Positions 1 through 12,807 of a stretch of DNA of 36,679 nucleotides are shown piece after piece; the first letter of the stretch is position 1, and every line of letters begins with the position of its first letter. The notes under the pieces are model-generated. The model did not search any database. It was not told the DNA's origin and was given only the letters and a program-made list of their open reading frames with translations. The translations under genes were made by a program, and so were the position numbers. This stretch comes from Steroidobacteraceae bacterium (lineage in GTDB: Bacteria; Pseudomonadota; Gammaproteobacteria; Steroidobacterales; Steroidobacteraceae), in contig JAHCAM010000023.1 of assembly GCA_019634895.1 (NCBI GenBank), positions 1 to 36,679 of the forward strand, given 5' to 3'.

Positions 1-533
1 CCGGCCGGCAGCAGCCGCCCGTTGCCGAGCCCGCGGCTGCCGTCCACGACCGCGATCTCGAAGTCGCGCGCGAGTCCGTAGTGCTGCAGGCCGTCGTCGC
101 ACAGGATCAGGTCGCAGTCCATCTCCAGCAGCCGCACCGCTGCCGCACGCGCGGCGCCGGTCGCCACCGGAATCCCGAGGCTGCGCCAGAGCTGGAATGC
201 CTCGTCACCCACGGTTGCCGCGGAATCCCCCGCTGCCAGCCGCCGCGCGGCGCCGGCCGACCCGCGGTAGCCGCGCAGCGCCACGCCGATCCGCAGTCCG
301 CGGTCCGACAGCCGGCGCACGAGCCAGGCCGCCAGCGGCGTCTTGCCGGTGCCGCCGGCGGTCAGGTTGCCGATCACGACCACCGGACGCGTCGAGCGGT
401 AACGAGGCAGCCAGCCGCGCGCATGGAGGCCGCGGCGCAATGCCACGGCCGCGGCGAACAGCCCGGCGAACGGGGCCAGCCAGCGGCCGCGACCGGTCGC
501 TCCGTACCAGGTTTCCTGCAGCCAGTCGTGCAT
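1..533 (-). CDS. lpxK: Tetraacyldisaccharide 4'-kinase LpxK (partial, C-terminus outside window)
   Basis: LpxK phosphorylates the 4' position of the lipid A disaccharide precursor at the inner face of the inner membrane. The 177 residues visible contain the family P-loop (VIGNLTAGGTGKTP, about residues 48-61), the RGYRG segment shortly after it, and the DDGLQH motif followed by FEIAVVDGSRGLGNGRLLPAG. The gene runs off position 1, so roughly the last 150 residues are missing because of the window edge. The ATG at 533 is the only credible start; no ATG, GTG or TTG lies in frame in the few codons upstream, and it begins 8 bases after the msbA stop. Last visible gene of the lol-comEC-exb-msbA operon, which fits its product being carried by MsbA after completion. 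Confidence 0.97.
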   Translation of the reverse strand, partial: MHDWLQETWYGATGRGRWLAPFAGLFAAAVALRRGLHARGWLPRYRSTRPVVVIGNLTAGGTGKTPLAAWLVRRLSDRGLRIGVALRGYRGSAGAARRLAAGDSAATVGDEAFQLWRSLGIPVATGAARAAAVRLLEMDCDLILCDDGLQHYGLARDFEIAVVDGSRGLGNGRLLPA

Positions 534-541
534 GCGCGCGC

Positions 542-2323
<1,782 letters not shown>

Positions 2324-2713
2324 TGTTGACCTGCGTGAAGCCGAGGCGCGCGGCGACGTCCATCGCCGTGACCACGGACTGGTGGGTCGCGCGCGCGTCC
2401 GCGCGGATGGTCACGGGCCGCGCGCGGCCCTCGCCCGCGATCTGCCGCAGGCCCGCGTGCAGCGTCTCGGGCAGGTTGTTCACCAGCGCGCGCTCGTCGA
2501 TCCGGTAGCTGCCCTGCGCGGTGATGGTGATGACGATCGGCCGCTCGCGCGGTGGCGCGGCAGCGGTCGAGCCGGCCTCGGGCAGGTCCACGCGCAGCCG
2601 ACCCTCCTGCACGAACGTCGTGGACACCATGAAGAAGATGACCAGCAGCAGCACCACGTCGATCAGCGAGGTCAGGTTCAGTTCCGGGTCGTCCGCGCGC
2701 CTGGCCTGCAGCC

Positions 2714-3361
2714 TCACGATGCCGCCTCGCGCCGGCGCGACGCCGGTCCGGCCTGCGCCGCCATGCGGTCCATGGCCTGCACCAGCTTCATCGCCTCCTT
2801 CTCCATCTCGACCACCAGGAAGTCCACCAGCCCGCGCAGGTAGCGGAAGCCGATCAGCGAGGGAATCGCCACGATGAGCCCGGCCGCCGTGGTGATCAGC
2901 GCCTCGCCGATGCCGCCCGACAGCACCTGCGGGTCGCCGACGCCCTGCGAGGTGATGGCCTCGAAGGCCTGGATCATGCCGGTGACGGTGCCGAGCAGGC
3001 CGAGCAGCGGCGTGATCGCCGCGATCGTGCCCAACGGATTCAGGAAGCGCTCGAGCTCGTGGACCACGTGGCGCCCCGTGTCCTCGATCACTTCCTTCAT
3101 GATCTCCCGGCCCTGGCTGCGATTCGCGAGTCCCGCGGCCAGCACGCGCCCGAGCGGCGAATTGCGGGCCAGCGCCTCGATGTGGCGGTCGTTGAGCGTG
3201 CGCGTCTCCACCAGCTTCCACACCTTGTCGGTGAGCTCGCGCGGGATCACGCGCTTGCGCTGCAGCGTCCACAGCCGTTCGAGGATGATCGCGGCCGCGA
3301 TCACCGAGCACAGCAGGATCGGCCACATGACCGGTCCGCCCGCAATGACGATCTCCCACAT
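2714..3361 (-). CDS. exbB: ExbB/TolQ/MotA-family proton-channel protein
   Basis: A 215-residue polytopic inner-membrane protein, the stator-like subunit that forms a proton channel with ExbD. One N-terminal helix (about 6-28) is followed by a cytoplasmic stretch and then the family's paired helices: NPLGTIAAITPLLGLLGTVTGM (about 108-129) and the ITTAAGLIVAIPSLIGFRYL segment (about 156-175). The ATG at 3361 gives the expected N-terminus MWEIVIAGGPVMWPILL. It lies 44 bases after comEC and overlaps exbD by four bases. A -10-like TATCAT lies just upstream within the 44-base gap, but no -35 matches it. Confidence 0.93.
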   Translation of the reverse strand: MWEIVIAGGPVMWPILLCSVIAAAIILERLWTLQRKRVIPRELTDKVWKLVETRTLNDRHIEALARNSPLGRVLAAGLANRSQGREIMKEVIEDTGRHVVHELERFLNPLGTIAAITPLLGLLGTVTGMIQAFEAITSQGVGDPQVLSGGIGEALITTAAGLIVAIPSLIGFRYLRGLVDFLVVEMEKEAMKLVQAMDRMAAQAGPASRRREAAS

Positions 3362-3405
3362 GGCGCGGGATGATACCGTGCGCGCCCGCCCCCTGCCCGT
3401 GCGCC

Positions 3406-5619
3406 TCAGGAAGCGCCGCCGGGCCGCCACCAGCGCGGCTCCCCGCGCGCGGTGGCGACCTGCAGGCTGGAGCCGGCGAACCGGACCGAAATCGCGCCGG
3501 CATCGGCGGTACTGAGCACCGTCGTGCCCGACGCGCGCCAGCGCGCCACCACGCCCGCATCCGGCATGCCCCAGCGGTTGCGGTAGCCGGCAGAGGCGAT
3601 GCCGAGCCGGGCGCCGATCCGGGCGACGAGCGCCGGCGAGGAGGAACTGCGGCTGCCGTGATGCGGCAGCAGCACGACGTCGGCGGCGGCAGTCTCCTCG
3701 AGCAGCATTTCCTCTGCGCGCCGTTCGGGATCCGCCAGCAGCAGCGCGCTGCCACCGCCGCCGCGGACTTCCAGCGCGCAGGACAGGTCGTTGTCGCCGG
3801 CGGCCAGTCCGGCCGGCGGATGCAGGATCCGGAACGCGATGCCGTCCCACTGCCAGCCGGCGCCGCGTAGGCAGGGCGAGGAATCGGCGACTGCGAACGC
3901 GGCCATGAGCGCCGGCGCGCCGCCGGCATGATCCTGGTCGGGGTGGCTGACGATGAGACGATCGATGCGGCGGATGCCGCGTGCGCGCAGCCAGGGCAGC
4001 AGTGAAACGTCGGCAGCCGTGCCGCCGCCGCGCCAGCGCGGGCCGGTGTCGAACACCAGGACATGCGCTTCGGTCTCGACGACCGCGGCGAGTCCCTGGC
4101 CCACGTCCAGCACGGTCAGCGTCCAGCCGCCGGCATCGTGCCTTGCCGGAGCACCCGCCGCGATCGCCAGCAGCATCGCAGCGGCCGCCGCGCGCAGGCC
4201 GGCGAGCGGCAGGCACAGGGCGACGAACGTCGCCACGCCCGCCGCCAGCAGCAGCGGCCCCGGCTGCGCGGCCGGCGACCAGTCGGCCCAGGGCCATCGC
4301 CCCATGGCCACCAACGCCGGCCACAGCGGATCGAGCAGTGCCGCCAGCGCACGCCAGACCGCCGCGGCGGCACCCGGCGCCGCCAGTTCCAGCGCCGTGC
4401 CGAGCAGCACCGCGGGCAGCAGCAGCAGGCCGAAGAACGGAATCGCGACCGCATTGGCGGCGGGCGCGATCAGCGAGATGCGGCCAAAGGCCGCGGCGAG
4501 CACCGGCGCGAGCGTGGCGAGGATCGCGGCCTGCGCCCGCACGAATCCGGCGAGGCGTCCGCTGAGGCCGGTGCCGGCCTGCGCCGCCGCGATCAGCGTG
4601 GCGGTCGCGACGAACGACAGCCAGAAGCCCGCGGACGTCACCGTCAGGGGATCTGCGGCAATCAGGCAGAGCGCGGCGATGGCGAGCGTTTCATGCACCT
4701 GGAAGTTGCGGCGTGCCAGCCGCAGCCCGGCCGCGATCGCCACCATGGCGAGCGTCCTGAGCGCCGGCGGGGATGCCCCGGACAGCCAGGCGTATCCGGC
4801 AGTGACCGCGACCACGATGGCGGACTCCGCAGCCAGCCAGTGCGGCAGGGAGCGGATCGGCGGCAGGCGCCGCGACAGCCGCAGGAGCCACAGTGCGAAC
4901 AGCGCACAGCCCGTGACATGCACGCCCGAAATCGCCATCAGGTGCGCGGTGCCGGTCGCCGCGAACGCCTCCCACAGCTCGTCGGGCATGCTGCCGCGCA
5001 CGCCCACCGCCAGGCCCTGCAGCACGGCGACCGACGGGCCCGCAGGCAGGGCCGCGGAGATCCCTGAGGCTACCTGCTCCCGCAGCCGTTCGACGCGCCG
5101 CTCTGCGGCGGGATGCCGGCCGCGTTGGGGCGGCGGACTGGCGAGCGCGTAACCCGTCGCGCCGATGCCCTGCCGCAGCAGGGCCAGCTCGCGGTCAGCA
5201 GTCCCGGGATTGACGAAGCCCCGGCGGCAGCGCAGTCGGGCGCCGAGGGTCCAGCGCTCGCCGGCCTTCGGTGTCGCCGTGGCGTCGTACCAGCTGATCC
5301 GCGCCTTGAGGCGCTGCGGGCCGACGACGTCGAGATCGAAGTCGGTGCGGTGGTCGCGCACCACGGCAGGCGCGGCAATGACGCCGGTCAGCGTGACCGC
5401 CTCGCGGTCGCGATCGCAGGGCCAGTCGCGGGCGAGTTGCGCCGACACCAGCAGTGCCGCCCATGCGAGGCCGCAGCAGGCTGCGGCGCTGGCCGGGGCG
5501 CGACGGCGCAGGACGACGGCCGCCGCCAGGCACGGCGGCAACAGCACCGCCGGCGCCAGCGCCGGCAGGATCTGCAGCGATGCAGCGCCGGCGCAGAAGG
5601 CCAGCACGCAGACGAACAT
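3406..5619 (-). CDS. comEC: ComEC/Rec2 DNA-uptake channel
   Basis: ComEC carries one strand of transforming DNA across the inner membrane. The 737-residue protein has an N-terminal membrane segment, a soluble OB-like region (about 70-165), the multi-helix Competence core (about 195-490, with the HLMAISGVHV segment near 226-235), and a C-terminal metallo-beta-lactamase domain (about 500-737) with SHPDQDHAGG (558-567) and a second LPHHGS motif. Length and domain order are those of full-length ComEC, and the metal-binding residues appear intact, so the cell may be competent, although no other competence gene is visible here. The ATG at 5619 follows lolD after 63 bases with no visible gene or clear promoter. 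Confidence 0.95.
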   Translation of the reverse strand: MFVCVLAFCAGAASLQILPALAPAVLLPPCLAAAVVLRRRAPASAAACCGLAWAALLVSAQLARDWPCDRDREAVTLTGVIAAPAVVRDHRTDFDLDVVGPQRLKARISWYDATATPKAGERWTLGARLRCRRGFVNPGTADRELALLRQGIGATGYALASPPPQRGRHPAAERRVERLREQVASGISAALPAGPSVAVLQGLAVGVRGSMPDELWEAFAATGTAHLMAISGVHVTGCALFALWLLRLSRRLPPIRSLPHWLAAESAIVVAVTAGYAWLSGASPPALRTLAMVAIAAGLRLARRNFQVHETLAIAALCLIAADPLTVTSAGFWLSFVATATLIAAAQAGTGLSGRLAGFVRAQAAILATLAPVLAAAFGRISLIAPAANAVAIPFFGLLLLPAVLLGTALELAAPGAAAAVWRALAALLDPLWPALVAMGRWPWADWSPAAQPGPLLLAAGVATFVALCLPLAGLRAAAAAMLLAIAAGAPARHDAGGWTLTVLDVGQGLAAVVETEAHVLVFDTGPRWRGGGTAADVSLLPWLRARGIRRIDRLIVSHPDQDHAGGAPALMAAFAVADSSPCLRGAGWQWDGIAFRILHPPAGLAAGDNDLSCALEVRGGGGSALLLADPERRAEEMLLEETAAADVVLLPHHGSRSSSSPALVARIGARLGIASAGYRNRWGMPDAGVVARWRASGTTVLSTADAGAISVRFAGSSLQVATARGEPRWWRPGGAS

Positions 5620-5682
5620 GGGAGCGGACCCGCGGCAATGGCCGTCCCATTCTCGGCGGGCGGGCGCCGCGCGGTGCCGGTT

Positions 5683-6378
5683 TCAGCCTGCGGATTCGCG
5701 CAGAATTCCGTCCTCGAGCACCAGCACGCGGTCCATGCGCGAGGCCAGCGCGTGGTCATGGGTCACGATCACCAGGCTGGTGCCCAGCTCCCGGTTCAGT
5801 TCGAGCATGAGCTCGAAGACCTGGCGGGCGTGCCCACCGTCGAGGTTGCCGGTGGGTTCGTCGGCGAGCACGATGCGCGGCCGCGTGACCAGCGCTCGCG
5901 CGACCGCCGCGCGCTGGCGCTCGCCCCCGGAGAGCTGCGCGGGGCGGTGTGTCAGCCGGCCGGCCAGTCCCACCCGCGCCAGCAGGTCGGTGGCCTGGCG
6001 CCGGGCCTCTGCCTGCGCCATGCGCCGGATCAGCAGCGGCATGGCGACGTTCTCGAGCGCGGTGAACTCCGGCAGCAGGTGGTGAAACTGGTACACGAAG
6101 CCCATGGCCTCGTTGCGCAGCCGGCCGCGCTCCGCGTCCGCGAGTGCCGACATCTCGCGGCCGTCGATCAGCACCCGGCCCGCGGTCGGCAGGTCGAGCC
6201 CTCCCAGCAGCTGCAGCAAGGTCGTCTTGCCGGAGCCCGACGCGCCGACCACTGCCGTGCGCTCGCCCCTGCCGATGCGGGCGTTGACGCCGGCGAGCAC
6301 GCGCAGGATCGCCGGTCCCTGCCGGAACTCCTTGACCAGCCCTTCGCAGGCGAGAACCGTTTGGTCCGCTGTCGGCAT
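5683..6378 (-). CDS. lolD: Lipoprotein-releasing system ATPase LolD
   Basis: ATPase of the LolCDE complex, which extracts outer-membrane lipoproteins from the inner membrane and passes them to LolA. The 231 residues carry Walker [10 protein letters not shown] (45-53), the [16 protein letters not shown] stretch typical of LolD (96-111), signature LSGGE (149-153), Walker B IVLADEP (169-175) and the H-loop histidine (207). The ATG at 6378 directly abuts the lolE stop (TAG at 6379-6381), so the three lol genes are almost certainly translated from one message. A MacB/FtsE-type ATPase is the alternative, but the LolC/LolE neighbours decide for LolD. Confidence 0.96.
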   Translation of the reverse strand: MPTADQTVLACEGLVKEFRQGPAILRVLAGVNARIGRGERTAVVGASGSGKTTLLQLLGGLDLPTAGRVLIDGREMSALADAERGRLRNEAMGFVYQFHHLLPEFTALENVAMPLLIRRMAQAEARRQATDLLARVGLAGRLTHRPAQLSGGERQRAAVARALVTRPRIVLADEPTGNLDGGHARQVFELMLELNRELGTSLVIVTHDHALASRMDRVLVLEDGILRESAG

Positions 6379-7632
6379 CTAGACCTCGTGTCGCAGCGCC
6401 TCGGCCGGCTGGGTCGCCGCCGCGCGCAGCGCCGGAAACAGGGTGGCCGCGATGCCGAGCAGCAGCGCGGTGCCCGCCACCAGCGCCACGTCGCCGGCCC
6501 GCACGTCCGCCGGCAGTTCGGCGATGAAGTAAACCTGCGGATCCACCAGCGTCACGCCCGCCAGCCGCTCGATCCAGTGCACGATCACGGTGATGTTGCC
6601 GGCGACCAGCAGGCCGAGCGCCACGCCCGCGGCCGTGCCGGCGACGCCGATCACGGCGCCCTGCGTCGCGAAGATGCGCAGCATGTCCCGCGGCGAACCG
6701 CCGAGGGTGCGCAGGATCGCGATGTCGGCGCGTTTCTCCTGCACCACCATCACCAGCGTCGAGACGATGTTGAATGCGGCGACCGCGACCACCAGCGACA
6801 GCACCACGAACATGATGGACTTGGTGACCTGGATCGAGCGGAAGAAATTCCCGTGCCGGCGGGTCCAGTCGCTGACCAGGTATCCGCCGCCGAGCCCCAG
6901 CGCCAGCTCGCGGATGCGGCGCGGCGCCGAGCCGGCGTCGGCCAGCGCAAAGCGCAATCCGGTGACGGCATCCCCCAGCCGGTAGAGTTTCTGCGCATCG
7001 CCGAGGTGCATCAGGGACAGGCCCTGGTCGTACTCGTACATCCCCGCGTCGATGAAACCCGCGACCGTGAAGCGGCGCATGCGCGGCGACACGCCGGCCG
7101 GCGTGACGTTGCCCTGGGCGATCACCACCTGCACCGCGTCGCCGATCCCGACGCCCAGCTTCTCCGCCAGCCCGCGGCCCACCAGGATGCGCCAGGCGCC
7201 GGGCTCGAGATCGGCGAGCCCGCGGCCGCTCAGGTGCCGGTGCAGCGCCGAGACCGCGCGCTCCTCCTCCGGGAGCACCGCGCGCAACTCGACCGCCGCG
7301 GAGCGCTCCCCGGCGACCAGCATGCCCCGCCCCTCCACGAACGGCGCGACACCGACAACGCCGGGCTGGTCGCGCGTGCGCCGCATGGCGTCGCGCCAGT
7401 CGTCGAGCCGGCCGGACTCGCCCTCGAGCGTCGCATGCGCGACCACGTCGAGGATGCGCTGCCGCAGGTCGCGCTCGAAGCCGTTCATGACCGACAGCAC
7501 CGTGACCAGGGTCATGACGCCGAGCGCGATCCCGGCCATGGAGATTCCGGCGATGAAGCTGACGAAGCGGTTGTCGCGCTTCGCGCGCAGGTAACGCAGG
7601 CCGATCCACCAGGTCCAGCCCCCGCTACTCAT
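6379..7632 (-). CDS. lolE: Lipoprotein-releasing system permease LolE
   Basis: Four-helix MacB/FtsX-fold permease of 417 residues. The N-terminal helix region contains IALGVMTLVTVLSVMNGFER, a large periplasmic domain follows (about 60-265), and three C-terminal helices begin at the AAFNIVSTLVMVVQEKRADI segment. The C-terminus AATQPAEALRHEV is typical of the family. I call it LolE and not LolC because the stretch ILDVVAHATLEG with following WRDAM and VAPF aligns from memory with E. coli LolE; the assignment between the two paralogues is an inference. It overlaps the upstream lolC by 8 bases (7625-7632) and abuts lolD. The order C-E-D differs from C-D-E in E. coli. Confidence 0.9.
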   Translation of the reverse strand: MSSGGWTWWIGLRYLRAKRDNRFVSFIAGISMAGIALGVMTLVTVLSVMNGFERDLRQRILDVVAHATLEGESGRLDDWRDAMRRTRDQPGVVGVAPFVEGRGMLVAGERSAAVELRAVLPEEERAVSALHRHLSGRGLADLEPGAWRILVGRGLAEKLGVGIGDAVQVVIAQGNVTPAGVSPRMRRFTVAGFIDAGMYEYDQGLSLMHLGDAQKLYRLGDAVTGLRFALADAGSAPRRIRELALGLGGGYLVSDWTRRHGNFFRSIQVTKSIMFVVLSLVVAVAAFNIVSTLVMVVQEKRADIAILRTLGGSPRDMLRIFATQGAVIGVAGTAAGVALGLLVAGNITVIVHWIERLAGVTLVDPQVYFIAELPADVRAGDVALVAGTALLLGIAATLFPALRAAATQPAEALRHEV

Positions 7633-8860
7633 ACCTGAGCGCCTCCGCCGGCTCGGTCGCCGCCGCCCGCCGCGCCGGATAGATGGTCGCCAGCAGCGTC
7701 AGCGCGAAGGCGGCGCCCGCGACCAGCAGCACGTCCGCCGCCTGCAGCTGCGAGGGGATCTGGGTGATGTAGTAGACGTCGCTGTCGAAGATCTCGAAGC
7801 CGAACAGCCATTCGAGCGCCCCGGCGACGCGATCGACGTGGGTCGCGAGCAGGATGCCGAGCAGCGTGCCGGCGAGCGCACCGGCCCAGCCGATGACCGT
7901 GCCCTGGACGATGAAGGTTCCGACCACGCCGCCACGCGAGAAGCCGAGCGTGCGCAGGATGGCGATGTCGTTGCGCTTGCCCGACACGACCATGACCAGG
8001 CTGGAGACGATGTTGAAGGCGGCGACCGAGACGATCAGCAGCAGGATCACCGTCATCATCGTCTTCTCGATGCGGATCGCGCGGAAATAGGCGGCATGTT
8101 CCGTGGTCCAGTCCCGCGCCGGACCGGTTCCCAGCGCGGCGGCGACGGCGGGCGCGAGCCGCGGGGCGTCGAACGGGTCGCCGAACCAGAGCAGCAGGCC
8201 TGCGGGCACCGCGGCGCCCGCAAACGCCGCGACATCCTCGAGCGCGGCGAAGGCCAGCGCAGCGTCGTGGTCGGCGAGGCCCATCTCGAACAGTCCGGCC
8301 ACCTCGAATGCTCCGATCCTCGGCGTCAGCTCGCCGCCGGCTCCGGTGGCGAGCAGCAGCAGCGTGATCTCGTCGCCGACCGCCGCGCCGAGCTGCAGCG
8401 CCAGCGCGCGCCCCAGCACGATGCGCCGGCTGCCAGGCTCGAGCTGCGCAAGGCTGCCCTGCTGCATGGCCTGCCCGAGTGCGGTGCCTGCGCCATGGTC
8501 TGCGGGGTGGATGCCGCGCACCGCCGCTCCGGCGAACAGCGGCCCGCGCGACAGCAGCCCCTGAACTTCGACGTAGGCCTCGGCCCGGGTCACGCCGGCC
8601 TGCCTGCGGGCACGCTCCGCCAGTGCCTGGAGGCCCCGCGGATCGGCTGCCGCAGGCACGGCGGCGTGCGCCGAAAGCGCGAGCAGGCGGCTGCGCAGCT
8701 CGCCCTCGAACCCGTTCATGACCGACAGGATCGTGATCAGCGCGGCCACGCCCAGGCACACTCCGGCGAGCGACACCCAGCTGATGAAGGAGACGAAGTA
8801 CGGGTTCTGCCGGGCGCGCACGTAGCGCAGGCCGATGCCCAGCGGCAGGGGTGTCAGCAT
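7625..8860 (-). CDS. lolC: Lipoprotein-releasing system permease LolC
   Basis: Partner permease of LolE, with the same topology: one N-terminal helix with ALITILSVMNGFEGELRSRL, a periplasmic domain, then three helices with SVAAFNIVSSLVMVVSGKRN. LolC is the subunit known to hold LolA through its periplasmic domain. The C-terminus AATEPAEALRYE resembles E. coli LolC closely. I start it at the ATG at 8860 (411 residues, MLTPLPLGIGLRYVRARQN), which matches the family N-terminus; an in-frame TTG at 8896 would add 12 residues but has no support. No good ribosome-binding site is visible before either start. First gene of the minus-strand envelope operon, divergent from the small secreted protein gene. 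Confidence 0.92.
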   Translation of the reverse strand: MLTPLPLGIGLRYVRARQNPYFVSFISWVSLAGVCLGVAALITILSVMNGFEGELRSRLLALSAHAAVPAAADPRGLQALAERARRQAGVTRAEAYVEVQGLLSRGPLFAGAAVRGIHPADHGAGTALGQAMQQGSLAQLEPGSRRIVLGRALALQLGAAVGDEITLLLLATGAGGELTPRIGAFEVAGLFEMGLADHDAALAFAALEDVAAFAGAAVPAGLLLWFGDPFDAPRLAPAVAAALGTGPARDWTTEHAAYFRAIRIEKTMMTVILLLIVSVAAFNIVSSLVMVVSGKRNDIAILRTLGFSRGGVVGTFIVQGTVIGWAGALAGTLLGILLATHVDRVAGALEWLFGFEIFDSDVYYITQIPSQLQAADVLLVAGAAFALTLLATIYPARRAAATEPAEALRYE

Positions 8861-8888
8861 GTACGCTTGTTCATTCGGTTTCGGGATG

Positions 8889-8922
8889 CCTATCAAGGAT
8901 TTAGGGTTGGAATCTCGATAGG
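8889..8922. repeat. Imperfect inverted repeat in the lolC / small-protein divergent region
   Basis: The left arm CCTATCAAGGATT (8889-8901) and right arm AATCTCGATAGG (8911-8922) are inverted copies apart from one bulged base and one internal mismatch, separated by 9 bases. CCTATC recurs a third time at 8965-8970, inside a 10-base direct repeat GATGCCTATC (8885-8894 and 8961-8970). The stretch is visibly richer in A and T than its surroundings. It lies between divergent genes, so an operator is possible, but it could also be a hairpin or chance. Confidence 0.45.
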
Positions 8923-8933
8923 TTCAGGCCCGA

Positions 8934-8942
8934 TGCTACACT
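8934..8942 (+). promoter_or_regulatory. Candidate extended -10 for the small secreted protein gene
   Basis: TGCTACACT reads as an extended -10 (TGn followed by TACACT). No convincing -35 lies at the usual distance. Transcription would begin near 8949, giving a leader of about a dozen bases before the ATG at 8962. Confidence 0.3.
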
Positions 8943-8961
8943 CGCTGGCGGAGGATTGACG

Positions 8962-9246
8962 ATGCCTATCGTACGCACATTGACGCTGCTTGCGCTCGCG
9001 GCCGTACCGACGGCCATGGCCCAGCCGCTGGGCATGGCTACCTCTGATCCCGTCGCAGCCGGCGACCGCCCCGCGCGTGGAAGCTCGATGTCGGCGGTGC
9101 AGAGCCGCTACGGCGAGCCCGCCAACCGCCACGCGACGGTCGGCAACCCGCCGATCACGCGCTGGGATTATCCGCAGTTCTCGGTCTACTTCGAGCATGA
9201 CCGGGTGCTGCATGCGGTGCTGGTGAAGGCCGCGCCCGCCGGCTGA
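8962..9246 (+). CDS. Small secreted protein of unknown function, possibly BamE/SmpA-like
   Basis: A 94-residue protein that I do not recognise as a named gene. Residues 1-20 form a clear Sec signal peptide (MPIVRTLTLLALAAVPTAMA, likely cut before QP), with no lipobox cysteine. The mature part has a linker and then a compact domain: GSSMSAVQSRYGEP, PPITRWDYPQFSVYFE and a final strand HDRVLHAVLV. The pattern 'small residue-M-x-x-V-x-x-x-x-G-x-P' followed by beta strands resembles the BamE/SmpA fold; this is inference from pattern only. The ATG at 8962 has a GGAGG site 7 bases upstream, better than the in-frame TTG at 8956. It is divergent from lolC and 83 bases before mfd. Likely periplasmic or outer-membrane associated. 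Confidence 0.8.
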   Translation: MPIVRTLTLLALAAVPTAMAQPLGMATSDPVAAGDRPARGSSMSAVQSRYGEPANRHATVGNPPITRWDYPQFSVYFEHDRVLHAVLVKAAPAG

Positions 9247-9249
9247 CGA

Positions 9250-9277
9250 TTGCCTGCGCCGCGGGCGCAGGTATCCT
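9250..9277 (+). promoter_or_regulatory. Candidate mfd promoter whose spacer is a hairpin
   Basis: TTGCCT (9250-9255) and TATCCT (9272-9277) are spaced by 16 bases and each matches four of six consensus bases. The spacer is almost wholly palindromic: CCTGCGCC (9253-9260), loop GCG, GGCGCAGG (9264-9271). The same hairpin could instead end transcription of the upstream small gene, whose stop is 6 bases before it, but no T-run follows. Confidence 0.35.
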
Positions 9278-9293
9278 GCCACCCCAGACCTCG

Positions 9294-9307
9294 CCGGGCT
9301 CGCCCGG
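9294..9307 (+). repeat. Short stem-loop in the mfd leader
   Basis: CCGGGC (9294-9299) and GCCCGG (9302-9307) are perfect inverted copies around two bases. It lies about 20-35 bases before the mfd start. In GC-rich DNA such short stems are common, so the role is unproven. Confidence 0.3.
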
Positions 9308-9329
9308 ATCGGGGTCTTGCGCCTGCAGG

Positions 9330-12785
<3,456 letters not shown>

Positions 12786-12806
12786 GCGCCGGTCCGGACA
12801 CGGCGC
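12786..12806. terminator. Stem-loop between convergent mfd and nagZ
   Basis: Between the two stop codons lies GCGCCG (12786-12791), a 9-base loop and CGGCGC (12801-12806). The loop itself contains the palindrome GTCCGGAC. It could slow polymerase from both sides, but there is no T-tract on either strand, so intrinsic termination is not established. Confidence 0.4.
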
Positions 12807-12807
12807 C

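Noticed and set aside
1..533. lpxK as a truncated gene
   Set aside because: It simply continues past the window edge; the same applies to surE at the other end.
5113..7638. An 841-codon plus-strand frame opposite comEC, lolD and lolE
   Set aside because: Low-complexity antisense translation (Arg, Gln, His, Ala). The minus-strand genes are certain.
8861..8896. TTG start for lolC at 8896, giving 12 extra residues
   Set aside because: The added residues have no counterpart in the family, and the ATG at 8860 gives the normal N-terminus.
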